From the NCBI GenBank assembly GCA_947626725.1, contig CANQTI010000138.1, forward strand, positions 1-5,188: a stretch of 5,188 nucleotides of DNA. Direction: 5' to 3'. A model generated the notes under the pieces. The model was not told the DNA's origin, searched no databases, and was given only the letters and a program-made list of their open reading frames with translations. The translations under genes were made by a program, and so were the position numbers. Every line of letters begins with the position of its first letter. The stretch's first letter is position 1. The stretch comes from an uncultured Eisenbergiella sp. (GTDB lineage Bacteria > Bacillota > Clostridia > Lachnospirales > Lachnospiraceae). Of the stretch, positions 1 to 5,188 are shown in pieces.

Positions 1-1050
1 CCCTATGTGAGCGACAGTCAGGTGGACAGCGCCGTGCAGAGCGCGCTGAACAGCCATCCGAAGCGGACGGAGATCACAGATCGGGCGGTAAAGGACGGCG
101 ATCTGACCGACATCAGCTATGTAGGCAAGAAGGATGATGTGGCTTTTGACGGCGGCACGGCGGACAACTATGAGCTGGAGATCGGCTCCGACACGTTCAT
201 CGACGGCTTTGAGGACGGTATCATCGGCATGAAGACAGGCGAGACGAAGGATCTGAACCTGACCTTCCCGGAAAACTACGGCAATGCCGATCTGGCGGGA
301 GCGGACGTGGTGTTCACCGTTACCCTGAATAAGATCTATGAGCTTTCCGATGCGCAGTTCAACGATGAATTCGTAGCGGGGCTGTCCATTGACGGCGTGA
401 CCACGACGGAAGAATACCGGCAGTATCTGTATGACAACTATATGCAGAGCGCCCAGTCGCAGTACGAGGCCGATGTGCAGGATGCGGTGATGGATGTGGT
501 GTTCCGCAACGCCACCTTTAAAACGGACGCACAGGATCTGGAGGAACGGTATTTTGACCGGGTTGTGAACAATAATTACGCGTATCTGAACAGCATGTCG
601 ATGATGTACGGCATGGCCCTGGAAGATATTCTGGGCATGAGCTGGGAAGATTATGTGGCCGAAAATGAAGAATCCATCCGGGAGTCCGCAAATGTGGCAT
701 CCAGACAGATTCTGCTTCTGCAGGCCATTGCGGAGCGGGAAGGGCTTACCGTATCTTCGGAGGAGATCAGCAGCGATCTCATGGCCAGGGCCATCCAGAA
801 CGGTTACAATTCCGGAGAGGATTATGTCAATGCGCTCGGGGAGGATATCAAATCCTACGGTGAGATGCTGCTCATGAACAAAGTAGTGGATTTCCTGGTG
901 GAGAACGCGGTTGTGACCCAGACGGAGCCGGAAACAGAGGAGGCATCCGTAGAAGAGACGGTTTCTGAAGAAACGTCTGCGGCAGAGGAGGAGACTGCAT
1001 CCGCAGAGGAAACGGCATCCGCGGAAGAAACCGCCACGGAGGAAGAATAA
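1..1050 (+). CDS. FKBP-type / trigger-factor-like peptidyl-prolyl isomerase, 5'-truncated
   Basis: The frame is open to the first base of the window, so the GTG at 7 is unlikely to be the true start and the N-terminus is missing. Numbering from that GTG, residues about 30-110 form an FKBP-type prolyl cis-trans isomerase domain, with hallmarks such as AFDGGTADNYELEIG, FIDGFEDGIIGMKTGE and LTFPENYG. Residues about 115-300 resemble the helical C-terminal chaperone domain of trigger factor. The protein ends in a low-complexity Glu/Ser/Thr/Ala tail from about residue 305. Clostridia carry both cytoplasmic trigger factor and a secreted lipoprotein relative of this architecture. The sequence style suggests the secreted relative, but the deciding part (a lipobox, or the ribosome-binding GFRxGKxP loop) lies upstream of the window, so I give no symbol. 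The stop abuts the asnS start, implying one transcript. Confidence 0.85.
   Translation, partial: PYVSDSQVDSAVQSALNSHPKRTEITDRAVKDGDLTDISYVGKKDDVAFDGGTADNYELEIGSDTFIDGFEDGIIGMKTGETKDLNLTFPENYGNADLAGADVVFTVTLNKIYELSDAQFNDEFVAGLSIDGVTTTEEYRQYLYDNYMQSAQSQYEADVQDAVMDVVFRNATFKTDAQDLEERYFDRVVNNNYAYLNSMSMMYGMALEDILGMSWEDYVAENEESIRESANVASRQILLLQAIAEREGLTVSSEEISSDLMARAIQNGYNSGEDYVNALGEDIKSYGEMLLMNKVVDFLVENAVVTQTEPETEEASVEETVSEETSAAEEETASAEETASAEETATEEE
943..1047 (+). repeat. 18-bp tandem repeats encoding an acidic (A-S-A-E-E-T)n tail
   Basis: The end of the PPIase gene is built from an 18-bp, six-codon unit. In-register copies start at 943 (ASVEET), 979 (AAEEET), 997 (ASAEET), 1015 (ASAEET) and 1033 (ATEEE, cut by the stop). 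The 961-978 unit is shifted (VSEETS). The copies at 997-1014 and 1015-1032 match at 15 of 18 bases. Such a tail is expected to be disordered and highly negatively charged, and its copy number could vary between strains by slippage. Confidence 0.8.
1038..1043 (+). promoter_or_regulatory. Ribosome binding site of asnS inside the upstream gene
   Basis: GGAGGA lies 7 bases before the ATG at 1051 and is made from the last glutamate codons of the PPIase gene. The upstream TAA ends at 1050, so termination and initiation are adjacent and translation is probably coupled. This supports 1051 as the asnS start. Confidence 0.8.
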
Positions 1051-2445
1051 ATGGAATTGACGGATATCAGACAGCTTTTTCGGGAGAGAGAAAAATATGC
1101 CGGTCAGCGGGTGACCGTGGGCGGCTGGGTCAGGAGCAACCGGGATTCCAAGAATTTCGGCTTTCTCGTGGTCAACGACGGCACCTTTTTCGAGGCGCTG
1201 CAGGTGGTCTACGCGGCGGACAGGCTGCCCGATTACGCGGATATCGCCAGGATCGGCGTGGGCGCCGCGGTGATCGTGACCGGCATGATCGTGGAGACGC
1301 CGCAGGCGAAGCAGCCCTTTGAGATGCAGGCGGAGGAGGTGGCCCTGGAGGGCGCTTCGGGGCCGGATTATCCGCTGCAGAAGAAGCGCCACAGCTTTGA
1401 GTATCTGCGCACCATTTCTCACCTGCGGCCCAGAACCAATACGTTTCAGGCGGTGTTCCGCGTGCGTTCCCTGATCGCCTACGCGATCCATCAGTTTTTC
1501 CAGGAAAGGGGATTTGTGTATGTGCACACGCCCCTGATCACGGGAAGTGACTGTGAAGGGGCCGGGGAGATGTTCTCCGTGACCACGCTGGATCTGGCGA
1601 ACGTGCCGAAGAAGGAAGACGGGACGGTGGATTTTTCCCAGGATTTCTTCGGGCGTCCTACCAACCTCACTGTCAGCGGACAGCTTAACGGCGAGACCTT
1701 CGCCATGGCGTTCAAGAACATTTACACGTTCGGACCTACCTTCCGGGCGGAAAATTCCAACACCACCCGGCATGCGGCGGAATTCTGGATGATCGAGCCG
1801 GAGATCGCCTTCGCGGACCTGAAGGACGATATGCTGTTGGCGGAGTCTATGCTCAAATATATCATTCGCTATGTGCTGGAGAGTGCGCCGGAGGAAATGG
1901 CGTTTTTCAACAGCTTCGTGGACAAGGGCCTGATCGAACGGCTGGAGCACGTGCTGCATTCCGATTTTGGCCATGTGACTTATACGGAAGCCATTGAGAT
2001 TCTGGAAAAACACAACGACGAATTCGATTACAAGGTGAGCTGGGGCTGCGACCTGCAGACCGAGCATGAACGTTATCTGACGGAAAAGGAATTTAAGCGG
2101 CCGGTATTTGTGACCGATTATCCCAAGGAGATCAAGGCATTTTATATGAAGCTCAATCCGGACGGGAAGACTGTCGCGGCCATGGACTGCCTGGTACCGG
2201 GCATCGGAGAAATCATCGGCGGCAGCCAGAGGGAAGACAGCCTGGAGCTTCTGGAGAAGCGGATGGACGAACTGGGGCTGAACAAAGAGGATTACCGGTT
2301 TTATCTGGATCTGCGCAAATACGGTTCCGCCCGTCATGCGGGCTTTGGTCTGGGCTTTGAGCGCTGTGTGATGTACTTGACCGGCATGGGGAATATTAGG
2401 GATGTGCTTCCCTTCCCCAGAACTGTAAAAAACTGTGAATTGTGA
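1051..2445 (+). CDS. asnS: Asparaginyl-tRNA synthetase
   Basis: This is a cytoplasmic class IIb aminoacyl-tRNA synthetase that uses ATP to attach asparagine to tRNA-Asn. The 464-residue length is normal for bacterial AsnRS. Residues about 18-100 are the OB-fold anticodon-binding domain (VTVGGWVRSNRDSKNFGFL). The catalytic domain holds motif 1 around 151-175 (ERGFVYVHTPLITGSDCEGA), motif 2 around 228-251 (GPTFRAENSNTTRHAAEFW, with the FRAE arginine at 232) and motif 3 around 430-458 (GFGLGFER, then DVLPFPRT, arginine 438). GEIIGGSQRE at 386-395 is also typical. The FRAENSNTTRH signature and the C-terminal PFPRT favour AsnRS over AspRS. The gene is intact and ends in TGA. Reading past that TGA gives only non-homologous sequence, so TGA acts as a stop here. 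No T-box leader can be seen because the gene sits directly behind the PPIase gene. Confidence 0.97.
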   Translation: MELTDIRQLFREREKYAGQRVTVGGWVRSNRDSKNFGFLVVNDGTFFEALQVVYAADRLPDYADIARIGVGAAVIVTGMIVETPQAKQPFEMQAEEVALEGASGPDYPLQKKRHSFEYLRTISHLRPRTNTFQAVFRVRSLIAYAIHQFFQERGFVYVHTPLITGSDCEGAGEMFSVTTLDLANVPKKEDGTVDFSQDFFGRPTNLTVSGQLNGETFAMAFKNIYTFGPTFRAENSNTTRHAAEFWMIEPEIAFADLKDDMLLAESMLKYIIRYVLESAPEEMAFFNSFVDKGLIERLEHVLHSDFGHVTYTEAIEILEKHNDEFDYKVSWGCDLQTEHERYLTEKEFKRPVFVTDYPKEIKAFYMKLNPDGKTVAAMDCLVPGIGEIIGGSQREDSLELLEKRMDELGLNKEDYRFYLDLRKYGSARHAGFGLGFERCVMYLTGMGNIRDVLPFPRTVKNCEL

Positions 2446-2449
2446 GAAA

Positions 2450-2493
2450 TGTTTGTATTGCCGCAGGGAGAGATTCCTGCGGCAATACAGACA
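2450..2493 (+). terminator. Long GNRA-capped hairpin after asnS (no U-tract)
   Basis: TGTATTGCCGCAGG at 2454-2467 is perfectly complementary to 2476-2489. Outward the pairing continues to 2450/2493 with one U-G pair (2453/2490). Inward it continues through G2468-U2475 and A2469-U2474, leaving a GAGA tetraloop at 2470-2473, which fits the stable GNRA class. This gives a stem of about 20 bp. No T-run follows on either strand, so it is not a standard intrinsic terminator. It may instead be a partial terminator, an RNase processing site, or a 3'-end protector for the asnS transcript. Confidence 0.6.
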
Positions 2494-2494
2494 G

Positions 2495-2511
2495 AGGGAT
2501 TAGGTATCCCT
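2495..2511 (+). other. Small second hairpin before the hydrolase gene
   Basis: AGGGAT (2495-2500) pairs with ATCCCT (2506-2511) across a 5-base loop, directly behind the larger hairpin and about 8 bases before the ribosome binding site. It is too short to be convincing alone. It could be part of a leader structure affecting read-through into the next gene. Confidence 0.35.
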
Positions 2512-2518
2512 TTGAAGC

Positions 2519-2524
2519 AGAGGA
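2519..2524 (+). promoter_or_regulatory. Ribosome binding site of the NlpC/P60 gene
   Basis: AGAGGA lies 6 bases before the ATG at 2531. It sets the start so that the product begins with a clean signal peptide. Confidence 0.6.
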
Positions 2525-2530
2525 CTGAAG

Positions 2531-3763
2531 ATGCGGAAAAATCTGACGGGACTGTCTGTATTCCTTTTGACGGCGATACTGGCGGTGCAGCCGGTTCAGG
2601 CGGCCAGGACGCGGGATCAGATCGCGCAGGAGAGGGAGAAGACGAAGCAGGAACAGCGGAATACGCAAAGCCAGTATGAAGAGGTGCAGGGCATGCTGGG
2701 CGATCTGGAGGAAGAACAAAGCGCTCTGGAGGAGCAGATGCAGGAGCTGGATGCACAGCTGGTGGAGGTTATTGCCAGCGTGGGCCTGATGGAAGAGCTG
2801 ATCGGAGAAACGCAGGTGCAGATTCAGGAGGCACAGGCGGAATACGATGAGGCGAAGGCTCGGGAAGATGAGCAGTATGCCGCCATGAAAAAACGCATCC
2901 GATATCTCTACGAGGAAGGAAATGTCAGCTATGTAGAGCTGATCCTGAAGACGGGCAGCTGGAGCGATATGCTCAATCAGACCGAATATGTGGAGAAGCT
3001 TTCCGAATATGACGCCAACATGCTGAAGAAGTACATCCTGCTGAAAGAGGAAGTTGCGATTAAGCAGGCGCAGCTGGAGGACCGGGAGAGTGAGCTGGAA
3101 GCGCAGCATCACGAATTAGAAGAAGAAAAAGCGGCGATGGAAGAAATGATGGCGGAGATGGAGGAAATTTCCGCCGATTACGAGGTGCAGATCGCCAAGG
3201 TGCGGCAGCAGGCCGCCACATACAAGGCGCAGATTAAACAGCAGAACGCCCAGCTGGAAAAGCTGCAGCAGGAGGAAAACGAAATCATCCGCCAGGAGGA
3301 GGAGCGCCGGAAGGCGGAGGAGGCCGCCCGCAAGGCGGCTCAGTCCGGCGGCAGCAGCAGTACATCTGTCGAAACCACAGCTACAGGAGGTTTGAAGACC
3401 GTGCCGCCGCCAACCGGTTCCACCGGTGCGGACATCGCGCAGTATGCGTGTCAGTTTGTGGGGAATCCCTATGTGGCGGGCGGCACCAGCCTGGTGAACG
3501 GCGCGGACTGCTCGGGCTTTGTCATGGCTGTTTATCAGCAGTACGGCTATAAGCTGCCCCGCAATTCCGCGTCCATGCGCAGTGCAGGGCGGGAAGTTTC
3601 CTACGACCAGGCACAGGCGGGCGATATTATCTGCTATGCGGGCCATGTGGCGATCTACCTGGGAGGCGGTCGGATCGTCCACGCCAGTACGGAGCGGACG
3701 GGCATCAAATATGGCTATGCCAACTACCGTCCGATTCTGACGGTACGGCGAATTGTCGGCTGA
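2531..3763 (+). CDS. Secreted coiled-coil NlpC/P60 peptidoglycan hydrolase (CwlO/PcsB-like)
   Basis: This 410-residue exported protein probably cuts peptide stems in peptidoglycan during growth or division. Residues 1-24 form a signal peptide: MRKN, a hydrophobic core, then a probable cleavage after VQA. Residues about 27-270 are a long Glu/Gln-rich coiled coil. It contains a PcsB/CwlO-type segment (RIRYLYEEGNVSYVELILKT, about 122-141) that in studied relatives docks on the membrane complex FtsEX. A Ser/Gly/Thr-rich linker and PPP follow at about 271-300. The NlpC/P60 domain covers about 300-410. Its catalytic cysteine is C327 in DCSGF, the histidine is H372 in GHVAIYLG, and the third polar residue is H384 in IVHAS, so the active site looks complete. 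The gene starts 85 bases after asnS with no clear promoter in between, and a strong hairpin follows it. The family is certain; the exact bond cleaved and the FtsEX dependence are inferred. Confidence 0.93.
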   Translation: MRKNLTGLSVFLLTAILAVQPVQAARTRDQIAQEREKTKQEQRNTQSQYEEVQGMLGDLEEEQSALEEQMQELDAQLVEVIASVGLMEELIGETQVQIQEAQAEYDEAKAREDEQYAAMKKRIRYLYEEGNVSYVELILKTGSWSDMLNQTEYVEKLSEYDANMLKKYILLKEEVAIKQAQLEDRESELEAQHHELEEEKAAMEEMMAEMEEISADYEVQIAKVRQQAATYKAQIKQQNAQLEKLQQEENEIIRQEEERRKAEEAARKAAQSGGSSSTSVETTATGGLKTVPPPTGSTGADIAQYACQFVGNPYVAGGTSLVNGADCSGFVMAVYQQYGYKLPRNSASMRSAGREVSYDQAQAGDIICYAGHVAIYLGGGRIVHASTERTGIKYGYANYRPILTVRRIVG

Positions 3764-3790
3764 GAAACGCTCTTTTGCAAAACCGGGCAG

Positions 3791-3825
3791 AAACAGTCCG
3801 CCGGATGGGTTCCGGCGGACTGTTT
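3791..3825 (+). terminator. Perfect 15-bp hairpin after the hydrolase gene
   Basis: AAACAGTCCGCCGGA (3791-3805) is exactly complementary to 3811-3825, with a TGGGT loop. The arms are GC-rich inside, with A/T at the base, so the 3' side ends in CTGTTT. It sits 27 bases after the hydrolase stop. The U-stretch is short and followed by GC-rich DNA, so termination may be incomplete. The symmetry could let it work in both directions. Confidence 0.6.
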
Positions 3826-3864
3826 GCGGGGGCGGATGCCATGCGCTGCGCGGTATCTGTTTTT

Positions 3865-3870
3865 TATAAA
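3865..3870 (+). promoter_or_regulatory. Possible -10 box of a promoter for the aminopeptidase gene
   Basis: TATAAA lies in a T-rich patch between the hairpin and the gene, which would place the transcript start about 30 bases before the ATG at 3906. No good -35 box is found 16-18 bases upstream (TGCGCT at best), so this is weak. A promoter is expected here because a probable terminator precedes the gene. Confidence 0.3.
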
Positions 3871-3893
3871 CGGCTGTTTTTATGAGTCAGGAA

Positions 3894-3899
3894 AGAGGA
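3894..3899 (+). promoter_or_regulatory. Ribosome binding site that selects the ATG at 3906
   Basis: AGAGGA is 6 bases before the ATG at 3906. An in-frame ATG at 3882 would add 8 residues but has no purine-rich site upstream, only T-rich sequence, so 3906 is the better start. Confidence 0.7.
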
Positions 3900-3905
3900 A
3901 TCAAA

Positions 3906-4772
3906 ATGGCGAATCATTTTGCCGGTGCAGGGAAAAATGCGATGTGCGGACATCATAAACTGGAGCGCAACGATCCCTGCTGGTGCGGAAGCGGGAAAAA
4001 ATATAAACAATGCCATATGCGGATGGATGAGCGGATAAAGGAATTCGAGCTGGAAGGGCATATCGTTCCCGAACGCGGAATGCTCAAAACAAAGGAGCAG
4101 ATCGACGGTATCCGGGAGAGCGGAAAGATCAATGTGGCCGTGCTGGATCATGTGGCAGGGCATATCCGCGCCGGCATGAGCACGCTGGAGATAGACTGTC
4201 TTGTGGAAGAGAAGACCAGGGAACTCGGCGCCATTCCCGCACCGCTGGGCTATGAGGGTTTTCCCAAAAGCGTATGTACCTCGATCAATGACCAGGTATG
4301 TCACGGGATCCCGTCTGCGGATGTGATCCTGAAGGAAGGCGACATCGTGAATGTAGATGTGTCCACCATCTACAGAGGGTATTTTTCCGATTCTTCCCGG
4401 ACCTTTCTGATCGGAGAGGTTTCCCCTGAAAAAGAACGGCTTGTACGGGTGGCAAAGGAGTGTATGGAAGCGGGGATCGCGCAGGTAAAACCCTGGCGGT
4501 TCCTGGGAGACATGGCGGATGCGGTGAATACGCATGCGAAAGAAAACGGTTACAGCATTGTAGTGGATATCGGAGGACATGGCGTGGGGCTGGAGTTCCA
4601 TGAGGAACCGTTCGTCAGTTATGTGGCACCCAAAGGGACGGAAATGCTCATGGTTCCGGGTATGGTGTTCACCATTGAGCCGATGGTGAATATGGGCACA
4701 GAAGAGATTTATATGGACGATTCCAACGGCTGGACGATCTATACGGAGGACGGACTGCCCTCGGCACAGTGA
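3906..4772 (+). CDS. map: Type I methionine aminopeptidase with SEC-C zinc motif, ended early by TGA
   Basis: This cytoplasmic metalloenzyme family removes the initiator methionine from nascent proteins. From the ATG at 3906 the frame gives 288 residues. Residues about 20-38 carry a SEC-C zinc motif (NDPCWCGSGKKYKQCH; C25, C27, C36, H37), common in clostridial MetAPs and thought to aid ribosome or protein contact. The pita-bread catalytic domain follows at about 60-288. By comparison with E. coli MetAP, H133 (VCHGIP) is the substrate-side histidine, and metal ligands are D151 (NVDVS), D162 (SDSSR), H225 (GGHGVG) and E258 (FTIEPM). The family's fifth ligand is a glutamate two residues after the SAQ motif. 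Here SAQ is followed at once by TGA at 4770, and the next codon is GAA. As written, the product lacks that ligand and the last beta strand, and is probably inactive unless the TGA is read through or is a sequence error. A second, complete map elsewhere in the genome is plausible for this group. Confidence 0.9.
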   Translation: MANHFAGAGKNAMCGHHKLERNDPCWCGSGKKYKQCHMRMDERIKEFELEGHIVPERGMLKTKEQIDGIRESGKINVAVLDHVAGHIRAGMSTLEIDCLVEEKTRELGAIPAPLGYEGFPKSVCTSINDQVCHGIPSADVILKEGDIVNVDVSTIYRGYFSDSSRTFLIGEVSPEKERLVRVAKECMEAGIAQVKPWRFLGDMADAVNTHAKENGYSIVVDIGGHGVGLEFHEEPFVSYVAPKGTEMLMVPGMVFTIEPMVNMGTEEIYMDDSNGWTIYTEDGLPSAQ

Positions 4773-4823
4773 GAAGTGACAGTAGCTGTGACGGAGGATG
4801 GCTGTGAAATCCTGGCCTGGTAG
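4773..4823 (+). pseudogene. Detached C-terminal end of the methionine aminopeptidase
   Basis: Directly after the TGA at 4770-4772 the same frame continues as EVTVAVTEDGCEILAW and ends at TAG (4821-4823). This matches the usual end of type I MetAPs (SAQ, aromatic, E, x-T-V-x-V-T-E-D-G-x-E-I-L). With the TGA read as one residue the protein would be 305 residues, normal for the SEC-C form. The tail shows no sign of decay, which points to a very recent single-base change (TGG to TGA) or an artefact. Confidence 0.8.
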
Positions 4824-5000
4824 GACTGTGCGGCTTGAGAGCGTGGATGCAGCGCAGGGGCGGCCGTTAACTGCGGCCGGGCAGACGTGCGTTTCGGACG
4901 GAAAGAACTGTGAGGATCGGAGAATGGGGCCGTAGGCGGTGCTGCGGGGGGAGCGGTGAAGATCAGGTGCCTGAGTGAAAAACGATTACGGATACGAAAG
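4824..5000. other. GC-rich, gene-free stretch after the aminopeptidase
   Basis: I see no supported gene here. The + strand is strikingly G- and purine-rich. Local structure includes CGGCCG at 4861-4866 repeated at 4874-4879, which can pair across TTAACTG, and the near-palindrome TCAGGTGCCTGA at 4963-4974. It runs straight into a good intrinsic terminator, so it is most simply a long 3' untranslated region of the aminopeptidase transcript, or possibly an unrecognised small RNA. I find no match to the conserved cores of SRP RNA, RNase P RNA, tmRNA or 6S RNA. Confidence 0.4.
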
Positions 5001-5035
5001 GAAGCAGGGCTTAAGAATGCCGCGCTTCTTTTTTT
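5001..5035 (+). terminator. Intrinsic terminator closing the aminopeptidase transcript
   Basis: GAAGCAGGGC (5001-5010) pairs with GCCGCGCTTC (5019-5028) across an 8-base loop, with a 2-base internal mismatch (AG against GC). Seven Ts follow at 5029-5035, and upstream As extend the stem. This is the best rho-independent terminator in the window and reads on the + strand, about 180 bases after the last gene. Confidence 0.8.
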
Positions 5036-5047
5036 GTGGGATTAATT

Positions 5048-5076
5048 ATTATAGAGGGGAAGACGCGCGTTGTCAA
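5048..5076 (-). promoter_or_regulatory. Consensus sigma-70-type promoter pointing left
   Basis: On the - strand, TTGACA (5076 to 5071) is followed by exactly 17 bases and then TATAAT (5053 to 5048). Both boxes are perfect consensus at the optimal spacing. Transcription would start near 5041 and run leftward, antisense to the terminator, the gene-free stretch and the end of the aminopeptidase gene. No gene on that strand is evident. The -35 box coincides with the putative insertion-sequence terminus at 5071, suggesting a hybrid promoter. Confidence 0.65.
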
Positions 5077-5097
5077 TCAGTTTGTAACTGAATGACA
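5071..5097. repeat. Imperfect 27-bp palindrome at the putative element end
   Basis: TGTCA (5071-5075) pairs with TGACA (5093-5097), and TCAGTT (5077-5082) pairs with AACTGA (5086-5091). A single A/A mismatch separates the two blocks and TGT forms the centre. The left arm overlaps the -35 box of the leftward promoter. It could be a transposase or repressor site. Confidence 0.6.
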
Positions 5098-5112
5098 GAT
5101 CCCGGGATGTGT

Positions 5113-5185
5113 AAGTGAAGTGAAAAGTTAACTTCCACTTCTAAGGGGCCCAAGTAGAAGTTAGTCTTTCCCCAATCTCCACTTG
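5113..5185. repeat. Cluster of AAGTRGAAGTTA-type repeats in both orientations
   Basis: Copies are AAGTGGAAGTTAA on the - strand (5140 to 5128), AAGTAGAAGTTAG on the + strand (5152-5164), and a weaker AAGTGGAGATT on the - strand (5184 to 5174). A related AAGTGAAGT lies at 5113-5121 on the + strand. The first two form an inverted pair around GGGGCCC. AAGTG at 5113-5117 can also fold onto CACTT at 5136-5140. Repeated sites of this density suggest cooperative protein binding. Confidence 0.6.
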
Positions 5186-5188
5186 AAA

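Larger units (their letters stand above)
5071..5188 (+). mobile_element. Putative terminus of an IS21-like insertion sequence, running off the window
   Basis: No transposase is in the window, so this rests on the end structure. The segment would begin with TG, and read outward it ends in TTGACA. IS21-family elements are known to begin with TG and end with CA, to carry several repeated binding sites near each end, and to have an outward -35 box at a terminus. Here TGTAACTGAATGACA (5083-5097) is echoed by TGTAAGTGAAGTGAAA (5110-5125), and the motif AAGTRGAAGTTA recurs in both orientations further in. Coding sequence such as istA would be expected to the right. The exact boundary at 5071 is a guess; 5108 or 5110 are alternatives. 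The segment could also be an ordinary operator-rich promoter region of an unseen gene. Confidence 0.4.

Noticed and set aside
2449..2679. 76-codon + strand frame across the spacer and the start of the hydrolase gene
   Set aside because: It consists of the hairpin plus an out-of-frame shadow of the hydrolase gene. It is also the read-through frame of asnS and has no family similarity there.
2396..3112. Large - strand open frame opposite the hydrolase coiled coil
   Set aside because: Antisense of Glu/Gln-rich codons gives Leu/Phe-rich frames without stops. The + strand protein is clearly real and this one has no family features.
3864..4601. 245-codon - strand frame opposite the aminopeptidase gene
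   Set aside because: It is a shadow of a well-recognised gene on the other strand and has no recognisable domain of its own.
4770..4772. TGA in the aminopeptidase gene as a selenocysteine codon
   Set aside because: The family has an aromatic residue, not cysteine, at this position, it is not catalytic, and I see no clear SECIS-like hairpin directly after it.
4798..4935. 45-codon + strand open frame beginning at ATG 4798
   Set aside because: GGAGG abuts the ATG with no spacing, it overlaps the readable aminopeptidase tail in another frame, and the product resembles nothing I know.
4991..5010. Resemblance of GAAAGGAAGCAGG to the GGAAGGAAGCAG core of bacterial SRP RNA
   Set aside because: The matching strand of the asymmetric loop and the surrounding helices are absent, and the bases are explained by the terminator stem.
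4739..5040. Long stop-free frame on the - strand downstream of the leftward promoter
   Set aside because: It has no ATG, GTG or TTG start in frame and a low-complexity Pro/Ser/Ala product, as expected from the complement of GC-rich, purine-rich DNA.

Overview
The window looks like a low-copy chromosomal stretch from a gut-type clostridium, most likely a Lachnospiraceae member. This is inferred from four things: the moderately GC-rich, glutamate-heavy coding style, strong Shine-Dalgarno sites, a trigger-factor-like PPIase of the type common in that family, and a SEC-C-tagged methionine aminopeptidase. All four genes lie on the + strand, and the antisense open frames are shadows.

Layout: (1) 1-1050 is the 3' part of an FKBP/trigger-factor-like peptidyl-prolyl isomerase with an acidic hexapeptide-repeat tail; its beginning is outside the window. 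(2) 1051-2445 is asnS, complete, starting on the base after the upstream stop codon with its ribosome binding site inside that gene. (3) 2446-2530 is a short spacer with a very stable hairpin capped by a GNRA loop, plus a small second hairpin. (4) 2531-3763 is a secreted coiled-coil NlpC/P60 peptidoglycan hydrolase, followed by a perfect 15-bp hairpin. (5) 3906-4772 is a type I methionine aminopeptidase with an N-terminal SEC-C zinc motif. (6) 4824-5040 has no recognisable gene and ends in a good intrinsic terminator. (7) 5041-5188 is AT-richer, repeat-dense DNA that I read as flanking sequence joined to the end of an IS21-like insertion sequence.

The genes are mainly housekeeping functions: protein folding at or outside the membrane, Asn-tRNA charging, wall remodelling, and N-terminal Met removal. 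The first two are almost certainly co-transcribed. The hydrolase may be read through from asnS, since no promoter is evident in the spacer.

Two observations stand out. First, the methionine aminopeptidase frame is cut by a TGA exactly where the family has an aromatic residue, and the missing C-terminal strand is still readable in frame directly after it; the first codon lost encodes the expected fifth metal-ligand glutamate. Second, at the right edge a consensus promoter (TTGACA, 17 bp, TATAAT) points leftward. Its -35 box coincides with the putative IS terminus and its -10 box lies in the flank, as expected for a hybrid promoter created by insertion. I found no CRISPR array, tRNA, rRNA or novel defence-type system.
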